A DNA stretch of 64,000 nucleotides from positions 1-64,000 of the forward strand of contig NZ_SDGY01000005.1 of assembly GCF_008107645.1 (NCBI RefSeq), given 5' to 3'. Source of the stretch: Leuconostoc litchii (lineage in GTDB: Bacteria > Bacillota > Bacilli > Lactobacillales > Lactobacillaceae). The position numbers and the translations under genes were made by a program. The notes below the pieces were generated by a model, which was not told the origin of the DNA, did no database searches, and saw only the letters and a list, made by a program, of their open reading frames with translations. This document shows, piece by piece, positions 49,003 through 59,600 of this stretch (positions are counted from its first letter, which is position 1; the number at the start of each line of letters is the position of its first letter).

Positions 49003-50397
49003 ATGACTAAATCTGAATTTTTATGTGCAGACATTGATGATTTGAAAAACACATATGATTTTATTGTGATTGGTTCGGGGCTAACAGGTATGACAGCCGC
49101 TATTCAAGCAAAAGAACTTGGTTTAGACGTTATCATCCTCGAAAAACTTAGTAATTTAGGTGGTAATTCTATGCGAGCTTCAACTGGCATGAACGCTGTT
49201 GAAACTTTAACACAACTGAATCACCATGTTGTTGATTCACAAGAGTCATTTTATTGCGATACATTGGTTGGTGGTAAAGGAAGTAATGATAGGACGTTGT
49301 TATCATACTTTGTGAGACATACTGAATCAGCAATTGAATGGTTAGCACATCATAATATTGAATTAGACGATATCACTTCCACGGGAGGAATGTCAAAAAA
49401 ACGTGCCCATCGACCATCAAATGCATCAGCAATAGGGAGCTATTTAGTAAAAGGGCTACAGAAACAAATTATTGCCAGAAAAATACCCCTATTTAATCAA
49501 ACAAAAGTATTATCTTTACTTAAGACCGATGGTAATGTATCAGGTGTGGCAATTGAACATCCGAAAGGCGGAAAAAAATTAATCAAATCTAAAGCGGTTT
49601 TAATTGCTAGTGGTGGTTTTGCGCACAATTATGAGATGATAGCAAAGTTAGCACCAAATTTATTAAATCTACCTACAACAAACCACCCAGGAGCAATGGG
49701 AGATGGGATAAAATTGGCAACCAGTGTAGGAGCTAAATTAATAGATATGGATAAAATTCAAGTCCATCCGACTGCGAGACAGGAAGCCGGGCATGTCTAT
49801 TTAATTGGTGAGGGATTACGTGGTGCAGGAGCTATTTTAATTAATCATAAGGGACAGCGTTTTGTTAACGAAATGTCTACGCGCGATACAGTTACAAAAG
49901 CCATTAATGACCTGCATCAAGATGGTGTGGCTTTAGTATTTGATCAAGAGATTCGAAACGCCTTTAAAGCAGTCGAATTCTATGACGCTATGCATTTAAT
50001 TTTGTCAGGAAATACATTAGATGAGTTAGCAGAAAAATTAAATGTGAGTTCGATTAGTTTTTCAGAAACGATCCGTATATGGAATAACGCTCAAAAAAGC
50101 TCAAAGGATGTTATGTTTGGTCGTCAAACGGCTATGGAACGAGGGATTACGAAACCTCCTTACTATGCAATCCATATAAAACCAGCAATCCATTACACGA
50201 TGGGCGGAATAAAAATTAATAGTTTAACTGAGGTCTTAGATGACAAAGGCGAACCCATACCCGGCTTGTTTGCTGCAGGTGAAGTGACAGGTGGATTACA
50301 CGGTGATAACCGAATGGGTGGGAACTCTATTGCAGAAACAGTAGTGTTTGGTCGTCAAGCAGGCCAACAAGCGGCTAAATTAATTTTAAAGTTATAA
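49003..50397 (+). CDS. FAD-dependent fumarate-reductase-type flavoprotein
   Basis: A 464-residue flavoprotein of the FAD_binding_2 family. The FAD motif is DFIVIGSGLTGMTAAIQAKELGLDVIILEK (about 19-48). The active-site region has HPTARQEAGHVYLIGEGLRGAGAILIN and RFVNEMSTRD, and the closing FAD segment is GLFAAGEVTGGLHGDNRMGGNSIAE. It lacks the heme and FMN domains of long family members, so it acts as a soluble flavoprotein reductase on fumarate, urocanate or a similar enoate. Lactic acid bacteria use such enzymes to dispose of electrons. AGGGGATG is the ribosome site. Confidence 0.8.
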   Translation: MTKSEFLCADIDDLKNTYDFIVIGSGLTGMTAAIQAKELGLDVIILEKLSNLGGNSMRASTGMNAVETLTQLNHHVVDSQESFYCDTLVGGKGSNDRTLLSYFVRHTESAIEWLAHHNIELDDITSTGGMSKKRAHRPSNASAIGSYLVKGLQKQIIARKIPLFNQTKVLSLLKTDGNVSGVAIEHPKGGKKLIKSKAVLIASGGFAHNYEMIAKLAPNLLNLPTTNHPGAMGDGIKLATSVGAKLIDMDKIQVHPTARQEAGHVYLIGEGLRGAGAILINHKGQRFVNEMSTRDTVTKAINDLHQDGVALVFDQEIRNAFKAVEFYDAMHLILSGNTLDELAEKLNVSSISFSETIRIWNNAQKSSKDVMFGRQTAMERGITKPPYYAIHIKPAIHYTMGGIKINSLTEVLDDKGEPIPGLFAAGEVTGGLHGDNRMGGNSIAETVVFGRQAGQQAAKLILKL

Positions 50398-50428
50398 GAT
50401 AACGTCGTCTTATAAATAAGTAGTAACT

Positions 50429-50470
50429 AAAAAACTATTGTCTCATTAATTTCTGAGACAGTAGTTTTTT
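50429..50470. terminator. Bidirectional terminator after the flavoprotein gene
   Basis: AAAAAACTATTGTCTCA and TGAGACAGTAGTTTTTT form a 17-bp stem with one T-G wobble and an eight-base loop. Confidence 0.85.
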
Positions 50471-50597
50471 TATGATGCAACCGAGCGTTGCGACCTGCGC
50501 AGCTAAAGAGATACAACTATTAACGATTTTTTATGGTCAAAAAATCTTATTTACGTATAATAAAATCTGTGCACAGCATATTGAGAGGAACTTAAAC

Positions 50598-51497
50598 ATG
50601 GAAAATATATTTAGTGATCAGCTAACAATGTTACGCCAAAAGAAAAGCTTGTCACAGGAAATTATTGCGCAGAAATTATTTGTTTCACGGCAATCAGTCT
50701 CCAAATGGGAACGCGGTGATGCTGAACCAGACATAGATAAATTAATTGCCTTAGCTGACATTTTTGGTGTGGATTTAAATTATTTATTGGCAGGGCAACA
50801 AAGTTCGAAAGAATTGTTGTTAAAACTTATAGCAGTAAATAAAAAATTTCAGAATCCAGTGTTGCGTGGTGTGAATCTAACGATATACGGACGAGACCGT
50901 ATTGCCTTATTAGGAAGTAATGGTTCCGGCAAATCTACTATTGTAAATATTATTGAGGGAACATTGCCGACCGACAGCGGTCAAGTAGAAAAATATTTTG
51001 ATGCTAAAGACGATTTAAACGTTATGCCACAAGAAAATGTGTTGATAGAGTCTCTTCGTTTAGAAGAACACATAGTACTTTCTGCTAGTATACAGCGTGT
51101 GTATTCAAAACAGATTGTTCATGATCTATTAGAAAAATTTCAGTTAAAGGCGCAAGCAAATATAAAAATTAGTCACTTATCCGGTGGTCAAAAAAGGCGG
51201 TTGGCCTTGTTATTGAGTGTTATACGCACTTCCAAACTATTAATTTTAGATGAACCAACTGTGGGAATGGATTTGGAATCAATAGATTTTTTTTGGAATT
51301 ATATGGATCATATAGGTGGTAGTGTTTTGACAATTACGCACGATTTTAATCAAATTGATCGATATTTTAACCGCGTGTTGTTACTGAAAAATGGTGTGAT
51401 TTGGAAAGATGAGACGGTTGCTAAGATACACTCCAATAACCAAACAATTGAAGAGTGGTATCGAAAATATAACCGAAATGAAGGTGAAATAATATGA
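50598..51497 (+). CDS. Fusion of XRE regulator domain and ABC ATPase
   Basis: A 299-residue protein. Residues 1-65 are an XRE helix-turn-helix (FSDQLTMLRQKKSLSQEIIAQKLFVSRQSVSKWERGD). From about residue 70 an ABC ATPase follows, with Walker A LGSNGSGKST, signature LSGGQKRRLALLL, Walker B LLILDEPTVGMD and an H-loop in ITHDF. A transporter ATPase that can also bind DNA would be a direct way to tie its own expression to transport state. The open frame extends 42 codons upstream, but AGAGGAAC sets the start at MENIFSDQ. It overlaps its permease gene by four bases. Confidence 0.85.
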   Translation: MENIFSDQLTMLRQKKSLSQEIIAQKLFVSRQSVSKWERGDAEPDIDKLIALADIFGVDLNYLLAGQQSSKELLLKLIAVNKKFQNPVLRGVNLTIYGRDRIALLGSNGSGKSTIVNIIEGTLPTDSGQVEKYFDAKDDLNVMPQENVLIESLRLEEHIVLSASIQRVYSKQIVHDLLEKFQLKAQANIKISHLSGGQKRRLALLLSVIRTSKLLILDEPTVGMDLESIDFFWNYMDHIGGSVLTITHDFNQIDRYFNRVLLLKNGVIWKDETVAKIHSNNQTIEEWYRKYNRNEGEII

Positions 51498-52222
51498 TCA
51501 AGTACATAGAATTAAAAAACACATTTCGCAATCGTCGATTTATTTTATTCACAATAATTACGCCTGTTATGTGGTATCTTTTTATGATTAGTATGTCAAA
51601 ATCCGCTGGATTTTTTACGCAACGGTATTCAAGTGTTTGGTGGGTAGCTTCTTGCGTCATGGGTATTATGGGAAATTCGGTTATTACGTTTGGGAAGACG
51701 ATTAATAATAGTCAAAAATTTTATTTTTTACAAGCCAAAACTTCACACTACGATATTAAAAACTGGATGATTGATCAAATGCTAATTCAGTTGGTTTTGA
51801 ATCTACTCATTGCCTGTACTGTAACGATTTGTGCTATAGGGATGCAAACAATTAATCTAAATCTTAATTTTTTGATTGAAATGATTATATGCCAGGTGAT
51901 AGGTTTATACCTCTGTTTGATAGGATTTGTTATTGGTATAGTTGCTGACAGTAAGCTATTGGAAACATTATCTTTCCCAATTATGGTTTTCTTTGCATTA
52001 TTAATCGTTCCTTTTAATACTTGGACCACAGGAACATTAGTCAGTATTATTAGTGCAATTCAAAAGTTTTTTCCAGGTTATTATTTATTCAAGATTACTC
52101 AAGAATTGACTAATGGATATAATATTTTTCCAGCATTAACGCAGTTGTTTGGGACGATTATTTTGAGTGGGATTCCATTGGTCGCATTTGTTTGGTTACA
52201 TTTACGGAAGAAAACTAATTAA
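51494..52222 (+). CDS. ABC transporter permease
   Basis: A 242-residue membrane protein of the ABC-2 type with six hydrophobic segments. It begins MIKYIELKNTFRNRRFILF and later has KFFPGYYLFKITQEL. It is encoded with a four-base overlap after the XRE-ATPase fusion and is its membrane partner. It probably exports a small molecule or peptide or modifies sensitivity to one. The substrate is unknown. Confidence 0.8.
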   Translation: MIKYIELKNTFRNRRFILFTIITPVMWYLFMISMSKSAGFFTQRYSSVWWVASCVMGIMGNSVITFGKTINNSQKFYFLQAKTSHYDIKNWMIDQMLIQLVLNLLIACTVTICAIGMQTINLNLNFLIEMIICQVIGLYLCLIGFVIGIVADSKLLETLSFPIMVFFALLIVPFNTWTTGTLVSIISAIQKFFPGYYLFKITQELTNGYNIFPALTQLFGTIILSGIPLVAFVWLHLRKKTN

Positions 52223-52347
52223 ATTATAAATGCAATTCAAAAGTGCGCTTTGCAAATTGAAAATGCGCACCTGTAAGCTAACTCTTGCTGGTATTTATAT
52301 TTAAATCTAGTATATTAAATTTATTAAACTTACTGGAGAAAAGATTC

Positions 52348-52659
52348 ATGAAAATAATATTCGCAGAAAATCTGTTGGTTTTAAGAAAAGAGCATAATTT
52401 ATCGCAAGAAGGCTTAGCTAATCAATTATTTGTTACTAGGCAAACTATTTCAAAGTGGGAGCTTGGGGAAGTGACGCCTGATCTCAATAAAATTCAGTCA
52501 ATAGCTGAATTTTTTGATTTGCCCGTTGAAAATCTGCTATTTGGTGATTCTATCAGGAATATTGAGGATCCTCTTATTAAAGAGAGCGTAATTAATCAGG
52601 AATGGAATGGTAAGAGGCTGTGGCAAGAATGGCAAATGAAACCAATTAATAATTTTTAG
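52348..52659 (+). CDS. XRE family regulator
   Basis: A 103-residue regulator with an XRE helix-turn-helix at about residues 5-60 (LLVLRKEHNLSQEGLANQLFVTRQTISKWELGE) and a short charged, Trp-containing tail. It resembles the N-terminal domain of the fusion protein encoded 1.8 kb upstream, so it may share its targets. TGGAG before ATG at 52348 sets the start. The 245 bp behind it contain no gene that I can support. Confidence 0.8.
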   Translation: MKIIFAENLLVLRKEHNLSQEGLANQLFVTRQTISKWELGEVTPDLNKIQSIAEFFDLPVENLLFGDSIRNIEDPLIKESVINQEWNGKRLWQEWQMKPINNF

Positions 52660-52904
52660 CGCATTATTATTGGATTATATTTGCTTTATCTGGTATGATT
52701 TGGTGGTTTTTGAGAAATTAATGTAAAAATATATGTCTTAATCAAAAGCAATGAATTTTTTGTAAGTATAGATAATGTTAAGTCTTGTACATTAAACAAT
52801 CGTGTACGGATGATTTAGTCAATTAAAATAATATTTTTTTTAAAGTGCTAGTGGTATAGGATTTCCAAAGTCTTATGCCATAAAAAATAATATGCGTAAA
52901 TGTC

Positions 52905-53477
52905 TTAAAACCAATTCAGAACATGTTCGAGTAAACCGGTATCCCATATCACGAATAGGCCAATAAGAATATAAATAATGCGACTTAAAGGTGCTCCCCA
53001 TTTCTTGAATATAATCTTGATAATTTTTAGTTGACCAAAGAAGTAAGCTAAAGTTAGCGATATAAAAGTGAGTATTACAAAGTAAACTAAGGTAAATAGG
53101 AGACTAGGAAAGGATAATGTTGCTAGAACCGGTACGTAGACAGCGATATTATCGGCACCACAACTGACCAAATACATTAATAGGACAGCTATAATACCTT
53201 TTTTCGTTTTATTCTGAGCACTTTCCTCATTATCATTCTCACCTTTAATACCCATATATATTGGAATTAACCCAAGAAAACCAATAGCCCAGGTAGGTGT
53301 AATGGTTTGAATTAGTTGACCAATTATCGCACTCATAGTAAAGATTAAAAGCATACCTACTTCGTAACCGATAAGTGTTTCTTTGAAACGGTATTTTTGT
53401 AACAAGAACAATAAAATGACAAAAAAATCCAAGTTGACACCGATAAATAGCATTGTTACTAAGGGTAAATTGAGCAT
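52905..53477 (-). CDS. cadD: Cadmium resistance transporter CadD family
   Basis: A 190-residue membrane protein with five to six helices and the CadD pattern NLDFFVILLFLLQ (about 15-27) and YLVSCGADNIAVYVPVLATL (about 102-121), with a conserved Cys and Asp. A charged loop (GENDNEESAQNKTKKG) lies between. CadD proteins export cadmium. The gene is divergent from an ArsR regulator with a shared operator, the normal cadD/cadX layout on LAB and staphylococcal elements. AGAGG before the start supports MLNLPLV. Confidence 0.85.
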   Translation of the reverse strand: MLNLPLVTMLFIGVNLDFFVILLFLLQKYRFKETLIGYEVGMLLIFTMSAIIGQLIQTITPTWAIGFLGLIPIYMGIKGENDNEESAQNKTKKGIIAVLLMYLVSCGADNIAVYVPVLATLSFPSLLFTLVYFVILTFISLTLAYFFGQLKIIKIIFKKWGAPLSRIIYILIGLFVIWDTGLLEHVLNWF

Positions 53478-53503
53478 GTTAAATCCTCTTTCATGTTATA
53501 ATC

Positions 53504-53529
53504 AACGTATGTTAATATAAACATATGTT
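53504..53529. promoter_or_regulatory. Operator dyad between cadD and its ArsR regulator
   Basis: AACGTATGTT, six bases, then AACATATGTT: a 10-6-10 dyad with one mismatch. Further CAACAT copies follow before the regulator start. It is the likely binding site controlling both divergent genes. Confidence 0.6.
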
Positions 53530-53556
53530 ATCATCAACATATAAAGGAGTCAACAT

Positions 53557-53877
53557 ATGAAAAATGAAGAGATCATTTATAAAAATGAAATGGAACGCAT
53601 ATTTAAGATATTAAGTAATCCAACACGCTTGCAAATTTTGGTATTATTAGAAAATAAACAATTGAGTGTCAATGAAATAGTGAATGAACTCTCGTTATCC
53701 CAGCCACAAGTATCACACCAACTAGCCATTTTGAAAGAACACCAATTAGTTAATGCTGATAGAGTAGGTAAGCAAAGTCTTTACCGATTAGATGATCCAC
53801 ATATTTTAAATGTGATTGATTCTACTAAAAACCATGTTAGGCATGTCGTGCTTGGTAAAAAACATGGTGAGTTATAA
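53557..53877 (+). CDS. cadX: ArsR/SmtB family metalloregulator (CadX/CadC-like)
   Basis: A 106-residue winged-helix repressor: NPTRLQILVLLENKQLSVNEIVNELSLSQPQVSHQLAILKEHQLV, then YRLDDPHILNVIDSTKNHV, which carries the alpha-5 type site residues (Asp, His). It has no Cys pair in the N-terminus, so a CadC-type four-cysteine site is absent. That suggests a CadX-like or zinc-type ligand set. AAAGGAG is the ribosome site. It diverges from cadD and shares its operator. Confidence 0.85.
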   Translation: MKNEEIIYKNEMERIFKILSNPTRLQILVLLENKQLSVNEIVNELSLSQPQVSHQLAILKEHQLVNADRVGKQSLYRLDDPHILNVIDSTKNHVRHVVLGKKHGEL

Positions 53878-53979
53878 TTTTAACGATAATATAGGATTTA
53901 ATATTATAAAACGAGTAATCTTGTCTGTTTTTTAAGTCTCATAGATGTACAATGTGAGTAAGAAAGGTAGGTCTTGATT

Positions 53980-54234
53980 ATGATCAAAAGCAAAAATGAA
54001 TGGCTGCAACAATATATAACGGTGATATATGAAAGCAAGGAACCTGTTTTTAGAATAGTTGATACTGATGCCTTATACACATTTACTGGTACTAAATTTG
54101 ATGATCTTTTGGATAGTAAAAAGATCAAATTAGCTCTACTTGACTCGTTTAGAAGTAAAGGTATTTCTTTAGGTACTGTTTCTGATCAGGTGTTACGAAA
54201 AGATTATGGTCTCGAACTCATTAGTAAATCATAA
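53980..54234 (+). CDS. Hypothetical protein
   Basis: An 84-residue acidic-to-neutral protein (MIKSKNEWLQQYITVIYESKEPVF...). It has the pattern of a small alpha/beta domain and no membrane segment, cysteine or known motif. A TTG two codons earlier is a possible alternative start, but the ATG after AAAGGTAGG is chosen. It is monocistronic with a terminator behind. I do not recognise the family. Confidence 0.55.
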   Translation: MIKSKNEWLQQYITVIYESKEPVFRIVDTDALYTFTGTKFDDLLDSKKIKLALLDSFRSKGISLGTVSDQVLRKDYGLELISKS

Positions 54235-54290
54235 CTGTTTGACGGAATAGGACGATTTTAATAAAACTTGAATAGCGTAAGTAATATAGT

Positions 54291-54336
54291 AAAAGGACTA
54301 TTTGAACATTATAAATGTTTAAATAGTTCTTTTTGT
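54291..54336 (+). terminator. Terminator of the hypothetical gene
   Basis: A 20-bp stem starting AAAAGGACTATTTGAACATT, with two G-T wobbles and a three-base loop, followed by TTTTTG. Confidence 0.75.
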
Positions 54337-54411
54337 AAAAAATTATTAATTATTGATGAAAAAATATTGATATATAAATATTTGTTAATGAGGAATAGGT
54401 AACCTTATTAA

Positions 54412-54431
54412 AAATAAATAAATAAATAAAT
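54412..54431 (+). repeat. AAAT tetranucleotide repeat (five copies)
   Basis: Five exact AAAT units lie about 15 bp upstream of the promoter of the gluco-oligosaccharide operon. Slippage could vary the copy number. Confidence 0.8.
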
Positions 54432-54445
54432 TTGATGCCAATGAA

Positions 54446-54490
54446 TTGTTTTTTTGATTCGAATAGGTTATCATTGTGGTGAAACGTTTC
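54446..54490 (+). promoter_or_regulatory. Promoter and LacI-type operator of the gluco-oligosaccharide operon
   Basis: TTGTTT (54446-54451), 17 bp, TATCAT (54469-54474). The palindrome GAAACGTTTC (54481-54490) falls at the predicted transcription start, an ideal place for repression by the LacI-family protein encoded at the end of the operon. It is a poor match to cre. Confidence 0.65.
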
Positions 54491-54514
54491 GATAACTTTT
54501 TTTAGGAGAGGTAA

Positions 54515-56686
54515 ATGAACAAAATAGTAGAAAATTTGTTTTCACAAATGACTATTGAGGAAAAAATTGGTCAATTAATTCAAGTTACAGGTGATTTTTT
54601 TCAAAATGGTGATAGTAAAATTACTGGTCCACTTAGCCAAGAAAATAGACTAAAAGATAGTGTTCGTTATACGGTTGGTTCTGTATTAGGAGTTTCTGGT
54701 GCTAATGACGTAGAAAATATTCAAAAAGATTATTTAAAACATAATCGTTTAAAAATTCCTTTGCTGTTTATGGCCGATGTTGTGCATGGCTATAAAACAA
54801 TATTTCCAATCCCATTAGGATTAGCGTCAACTTTTAATCCAGATATGATGACTATTTCTTCCGAGGTTGCAGCTTCTGAATCAGCAGCCGGTGGTGTACG
54901 AGTAACTTTTGCGCCTATGACGGATTTGGTGCGTGATCCTCGCTGGGGACGGGTAATGGAATCAACCGGCGAAGATCCTTATTTGAATTCAGTAATGGCA
55001 GCAGCCTCTGTTAAAGGGTTTCAAGGTAAATTACCAATTGATGAAAATCATGTAGCTGCGACTGTTAAGCATTTTGCAGCCTATGGTGCACCGGAAGCTG
55101 GACGGGAATATAATACAGTTGATATTTCAGAATGGCGTTTTCGTGACCAATATTTATCTTCATACAAGGCGGCTATTGATGCACAGGCAAAACTAGTTAT
55201 GACATCGTTTAATACCTTGTTTGGTATACCCGCTACTGGTAATAAATACTTAATGAAAGATATTTTACGAAATGAATTAACTTTTGATGGAGTTCTCATT
55301 AGTGATTGGAATGCCATCGAAGAACTTATTCATCATGGTACTGCTGAGGATCTAAATAATGCTGCTGAAATTGCATTAGATGCTGGTGTTGATATTGATA
55401 TGATGGCTTTTGCCTATGCCAAGTTGTTAGACAATATTAATGGAATACCGGACAAAGTATTAAAGTTGATTGATGAATCAGCAATTCGTATTTTAGAATT
55501 AAAAGAAGAGTTGGGATTGTTTGAAAATCCCTATGTAGGGATTAGTCAGCAAAAAGAAAATGATGAAACTGTGGCGCAAAAAAATAAGCAACAAGCATTA
55601 CAAGTTTCTGAAGAGTCAATAGTTTTGGTTAAAAACAATAATGGAACTCTGCCACTGTCACCCCATCAACGCGTCTTTTTAACAGGACCAGCAGCGAATA
55701 CTGGTGATTTACTTGGTAGTTGGTCTTGGAAGGGTGATATCGATGATACGGATAGCTTGTTCACACAGCTAAAGCAGAAAGTAGATACAGTTGATTTTTC
55801 AGAGGGTATTACCTATCATCAAGATGTGCCACAGGATTGGAATAACATTGTAGATCAGGTGAATGATGTTGATGTGATAGTAGTCGCTTTGGGCTTGCAA
55901 AGTTCTGAAAGTGGTGAAGCTACTAGTATGACCAATCCGGCCTTGCCAGATGGACAAATAGCTTATCTACGAGCGCTGCAGGCATTGGGTAAACCAATTG
56001 TGACGATTGTTGTAACTGGTCGACCGTTAGTTTTGACAACAGTGGACGAGCTATCAGATGCTGTATTAATCAGCTTTTTCCCTGGTACTATGGGAGCAGA
56101 AGCGCTTTCCAGTATTTTGGTTGGTGCCACTGAACCTACTGGTCGCTTGCCGATGACTTTCCCAGAAAATGCAGGTCAGATACCTATTTACTACAATGCC
56201 TATAATACTGGTCGACCGGTAGAGGTAGGGATGGATAATGGTGAAGAAAAATATATATCTAAATATATTGATAGTCCTAATGAACCACTTTATCCCTTCG
56301 GGTTTGGTTTAGGGTATGCCAATATAGATATTGTTCATATTGCGGTAACCAACCATGTAATTTCTTCGTCTGGGACGATTGAACTAGTGGTGCAGTTGGC
56401 AAATACTTCTGATCGTTCTGGCTCAACTGTGTTACAGTGCTACACGCATCAAATTGTAGGAGAGACAGTACGACCATTGAAAGAATTGAAATGGTTTAAA
56501 AAGGTATCCCTGCTAGCTAATAGCAAAAAAGAGGTAATAATTAGTCTACCGGTGAATAACTTAGTTAGTGTTCACTCCGATTTGAGATCTTATGTTGATG
56601 AGGGATATTACGACGTGATGGTCGGTCTAAATTCATCAGAATTGAGTCATGACGATATCCAAATTAAATATTTAGAGGAGAAATGA
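54515..56686 (+). CDS. GH3 family beta-glucosidase
   Basis: A 723-residue intracellular glycoside hydrolase. The (alpha/beta)8 domain carries the KHF motif (Lys185, His186, Phe187) and the nucleophile Asp264 in VLISDWNAIEE. The alpha/beta sandwich with the acid/base Glu is in the middle, and a fibronectin-type III-like domain follows (about 600-720). It releases glucose from beta-glucosides. Next to a GH94 phosphorylase, the likely substrate is beta-1,2-gluco-oligosaccharide, as known for Lin1840 of Listeria innocua. It has no signal peptide. AGGAGAGG is its ribosome site. Confidence 0.85.
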   Translation: MNKIVENLFSQMTIEEKIGQLIQVTGDFFQNGDSKITGPLSQENRLKDSVRYTVGSVLGVSGANDVENIQKDYLKHNRLKIPLLFMADVVHGYKTIFPIPLGLASTFNPDMMTISSEVAASESAAGGVRVTFAPMTDLVRDPRWGRVMESTGEDPYLNSVMAAASVKGFQGKLPIDENHVAATVKHFAAYGAPEAGREYNTVDISEWRFRDQYLSSYKAAIDAQAKLVMTSFNTLFGIPATGNKYLMKDILRNELTFDGVLISDWNAIEELIHHGTAEDLNNAAEIALDAGVDIDMMAFAYAKLLDNINGIPDKVLKLIDESAIRILELKEELGLFENPYVGISQQKENDETVAQKNKQQALQVSEESIVLVKNNNGTLPLSPHQRVFLTGPAANTGDLLGSWSWKGDIDDTDSLFTQLKQKVDTVDFSEGITYHQDVPQDWNNIVDQVNDVDVIVVALGLQSSESGEATSMTNPALPDGQIAYLRALQALGKPIVTIVVTGRPLVLTTVDELSDAVLISFFPGTMGAEALSSILVGATEPTGRLPMTFPENAGQIPIYYNAYNTGRPVEVGMDNGEEKYISKYIDSPNEPLYPFGFGLGYANIDIVHIAVTNHVISSSGTIELVVQLANTSDRSGSTVLQCYTHQIVGETVRPLKELKWFKKVSLLANSKKEVIISLPVNNLVSVHSDLRSYVDEGYYDVMVGLNSSELSHDDIQIKYLEEK

Positions 56687-56687
56687 T

Positions 56688-59600
56688 ATGCCGGTAATTA
56701 AAGATGGAAGCACTACAGTTAATTTGTTGGATAATGGTGCAATAAGCAAAATTATCTCCGGAAATGTGATGATTAATCAAATTGAGGGGAACAATTTGGA
56801 TGGCAGTTTTGCGAATATTTTTTTACGAGTAAAGACGTTCAATCATTATAATATACATCCTCTAACAGGACCACTAAGTAATAGTGAAGTAACTTATTCA
56901 ACAAACTCAGTAACATGGACAGGTGAATTTGAAGAAATCATTTACCAGCTTAATTTATTAATTCATGACGATACATGGTTTTGGACTGTTGATTTAGAAA
57001 CAGAACAAACAAAGATGGTTGACGTGACCTATACGCAAGATCTTGGCTTAGGTGTAGAAAAATTTGTAAAAACAAATGAGGCCTACGCCAGTCAATATAT
57101 TGATCATTTAGTTGTTACTGAGAATGATACTATAGCTATTGCCTCACGACAAAATCAAAGCCAATCCAGTCAGTATCCTTATTTGCAAGAAGGCAGTTTT
57201 GAAAAATTGAGTAGTTATTCAACTGATGCATATCAATTTTTTGGTACAGAGTACAAACAAAGTAGCATTCCTAAAGCATTCCAGCAAAGCGATCTAGATA
57301 ATTATAATCAACAAAATGAAAGCGCTTACACGGCGTTGCGCACACACGAAATTAATTTAAATCAAGATAATGTAAAATTTGTTTTCTATGCTAGTTTTGA
57401 AGAAAACCAACCAGCTGGCAACGATCATTTGCTAATCAATTTGAGTGAGTTACACAAACGTTATGCTACCGCTGTTGTGTTGGGTGAATCGAAAAAACTG
57501 GAACCAGTAACCACAGTTCTACCCATGACTCGAGTATTGGCTGGCGATAAATTAACTGAGGAAGAAGTAGATCAGTTTTTCCCGAACAAACTACAAGTTG
57601 AAAAAAATGAAAAACAGATTTTATCCTTCTTTAACTCAGATGGCTCGCATGTCGTTTTACCAGAAAAGGAAAAAATACAAGATAGGTTGTCAGGAAACAT
57701 TGTATTAAGTTCTCTGAGCAGAAAACCAGGTGAAGCAGTACTTGCCTCGACACAATATATCACAGGAATTTTTGAATCGCATAATGTATACGCAAATTCA
57801 GATCTCAATATTTTATCCACTGACACGCGTGATGTGTTTAACATATTTAAAATTAGTGGGACACGAATTTTTATTTATATTAATGGCGAATATCAGATTT
57901 TAGGTATGCCCTCACTATTCGTGATGCACTATAATGGGGCTGATTGGTATTATAAAACTAATGACGATGTTATTAAAATAAGTGATGATGCCAATAGTTC
58001 AAACCATCAATTATCATTACGATTCGAGTCGTTGAAACACAAACAATATGATATTTTATTAGCTACACAAATTAATAGTCAAACTCTTGGTGCTGAGTAC
58101 GGATATATTTTTGATGATGATACGGTGAAAATATCACCAGATCCTCAGCAACTAATGGCTGAAAAGATGCCAGATCTGAGCTATATAGTTGATTTTTCAA
58201 ACCATGATGGGAAACAAATAGACCTAAGTGATGAAAAGATGGTGTTCAATCAAGACTTAGAATTTCCTACAAATCAAGTATTTTCTAAATATCATAGTGT
58301 AAGCAATTTTATGGTGCAGACTGGGATATTTAGCGATAACTTAAGGGTAGAAGATCAGGATGAGACGCGTCAAGCACATGCAAAGAATATAAGTGATTTA
58401 TTAAAAAGTTTCCACTTGGCAACTAATAATCCGGATAAAAAAGATTTATTAGAGCGAACCAATTTGATTCTGCCGTGGTTTGCGCACGATGCGCTAGTAC
58501 ATTTGCTGTCTCCTCATGGTCTGGAACAGTCTAGCGGCGCAGCATGGGGTACAAGAGATGTGAGTCAAGGGCCTACGGAGCTTTTCCTCGCTACGGAGCA
58601 TTTTGACGAGGTTCGCAAAATCATAACAAATGTTTATTCACATCAGTTCATTGAAAATGGCAACTGGCCACAATGGTTCATGTTCGATCAATATAGTGGT
58701 ATTTATGCTGATGAGTCTCATGGTGATGTTATCATTTGGCCCATGAAAGTGGTTGCTGATTACTTAGCAGTAACAAATGATGTAACTATTTTGCAAGAAA
58801 GATTGCCATATATGTCTCACGAAACCCAGAAGACGACGGATAAAGATGCAAAACTTATAGATCATTTAGTTAAACAAATTAATTATATTGAGAATAACTT
58901 TTTATATGATACTGCTGTTTCAGCGTACGGTGATGGTGATTGGGACGACACGTTACAACCTGCGGATGCATCACAAAAACAAGAAATGGCTAGTACATGG
59001 ACTGAAGAATTGACGATTGAAGTATTTCGAAAAATGGCACATGTGTTAGAGAAAGGAAGTGAATTACAAAAACGATGTGCTGCACTAGCTGATCGTATGT
59101 ATGAAGATTTTAAAAAGTACTTTATGCAAACGGATGTGCTACCAGGTTTTATTAAGATGAACAGCAATCACGAAGTACAACCAATTATTTATCCGGGTGA
59201 TCAGAAAACTGGCATCAACTATCGATTGCTGCCATTGTCTCAAGGTGTTCTAAGCCAAGTATTGACTAGTTCTGAGGTCCTAAACGCTTTACAAACTATT
59301 AAAGAAAAGTTATTGTATGCAGATGGTGTTCGATTAATGGATAGACCTGCTCAATATCATGGTGGTGTGAGCAAAATTTTCAAGCGTGCGGAGCAATCGG
59401 CTAATTTTGGTAGAGAAATTGGACTTTTGTATGTTCATGCTCATATTCGTTATGCTGAAGCTATTGCAGCGAATGGTGATAAAAATGAAGCTTGGAGGTT
59501 GCTAGATTTAGTCAATCCGATTAACTTGACCGACCGTGTCCCTAACGCGGCCATTCGACAAGCTAATGTGTACTTTTCAAGCTCAGATGCAGACTTTGAT

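Noticed and set aside
54481-54490. GAAACGTTTC as a cre site
   Set aside because: Centred on CG it fits the cre consensus poorly outside the core. A LacI-type operator is more likely given the operon's own LacI gene.
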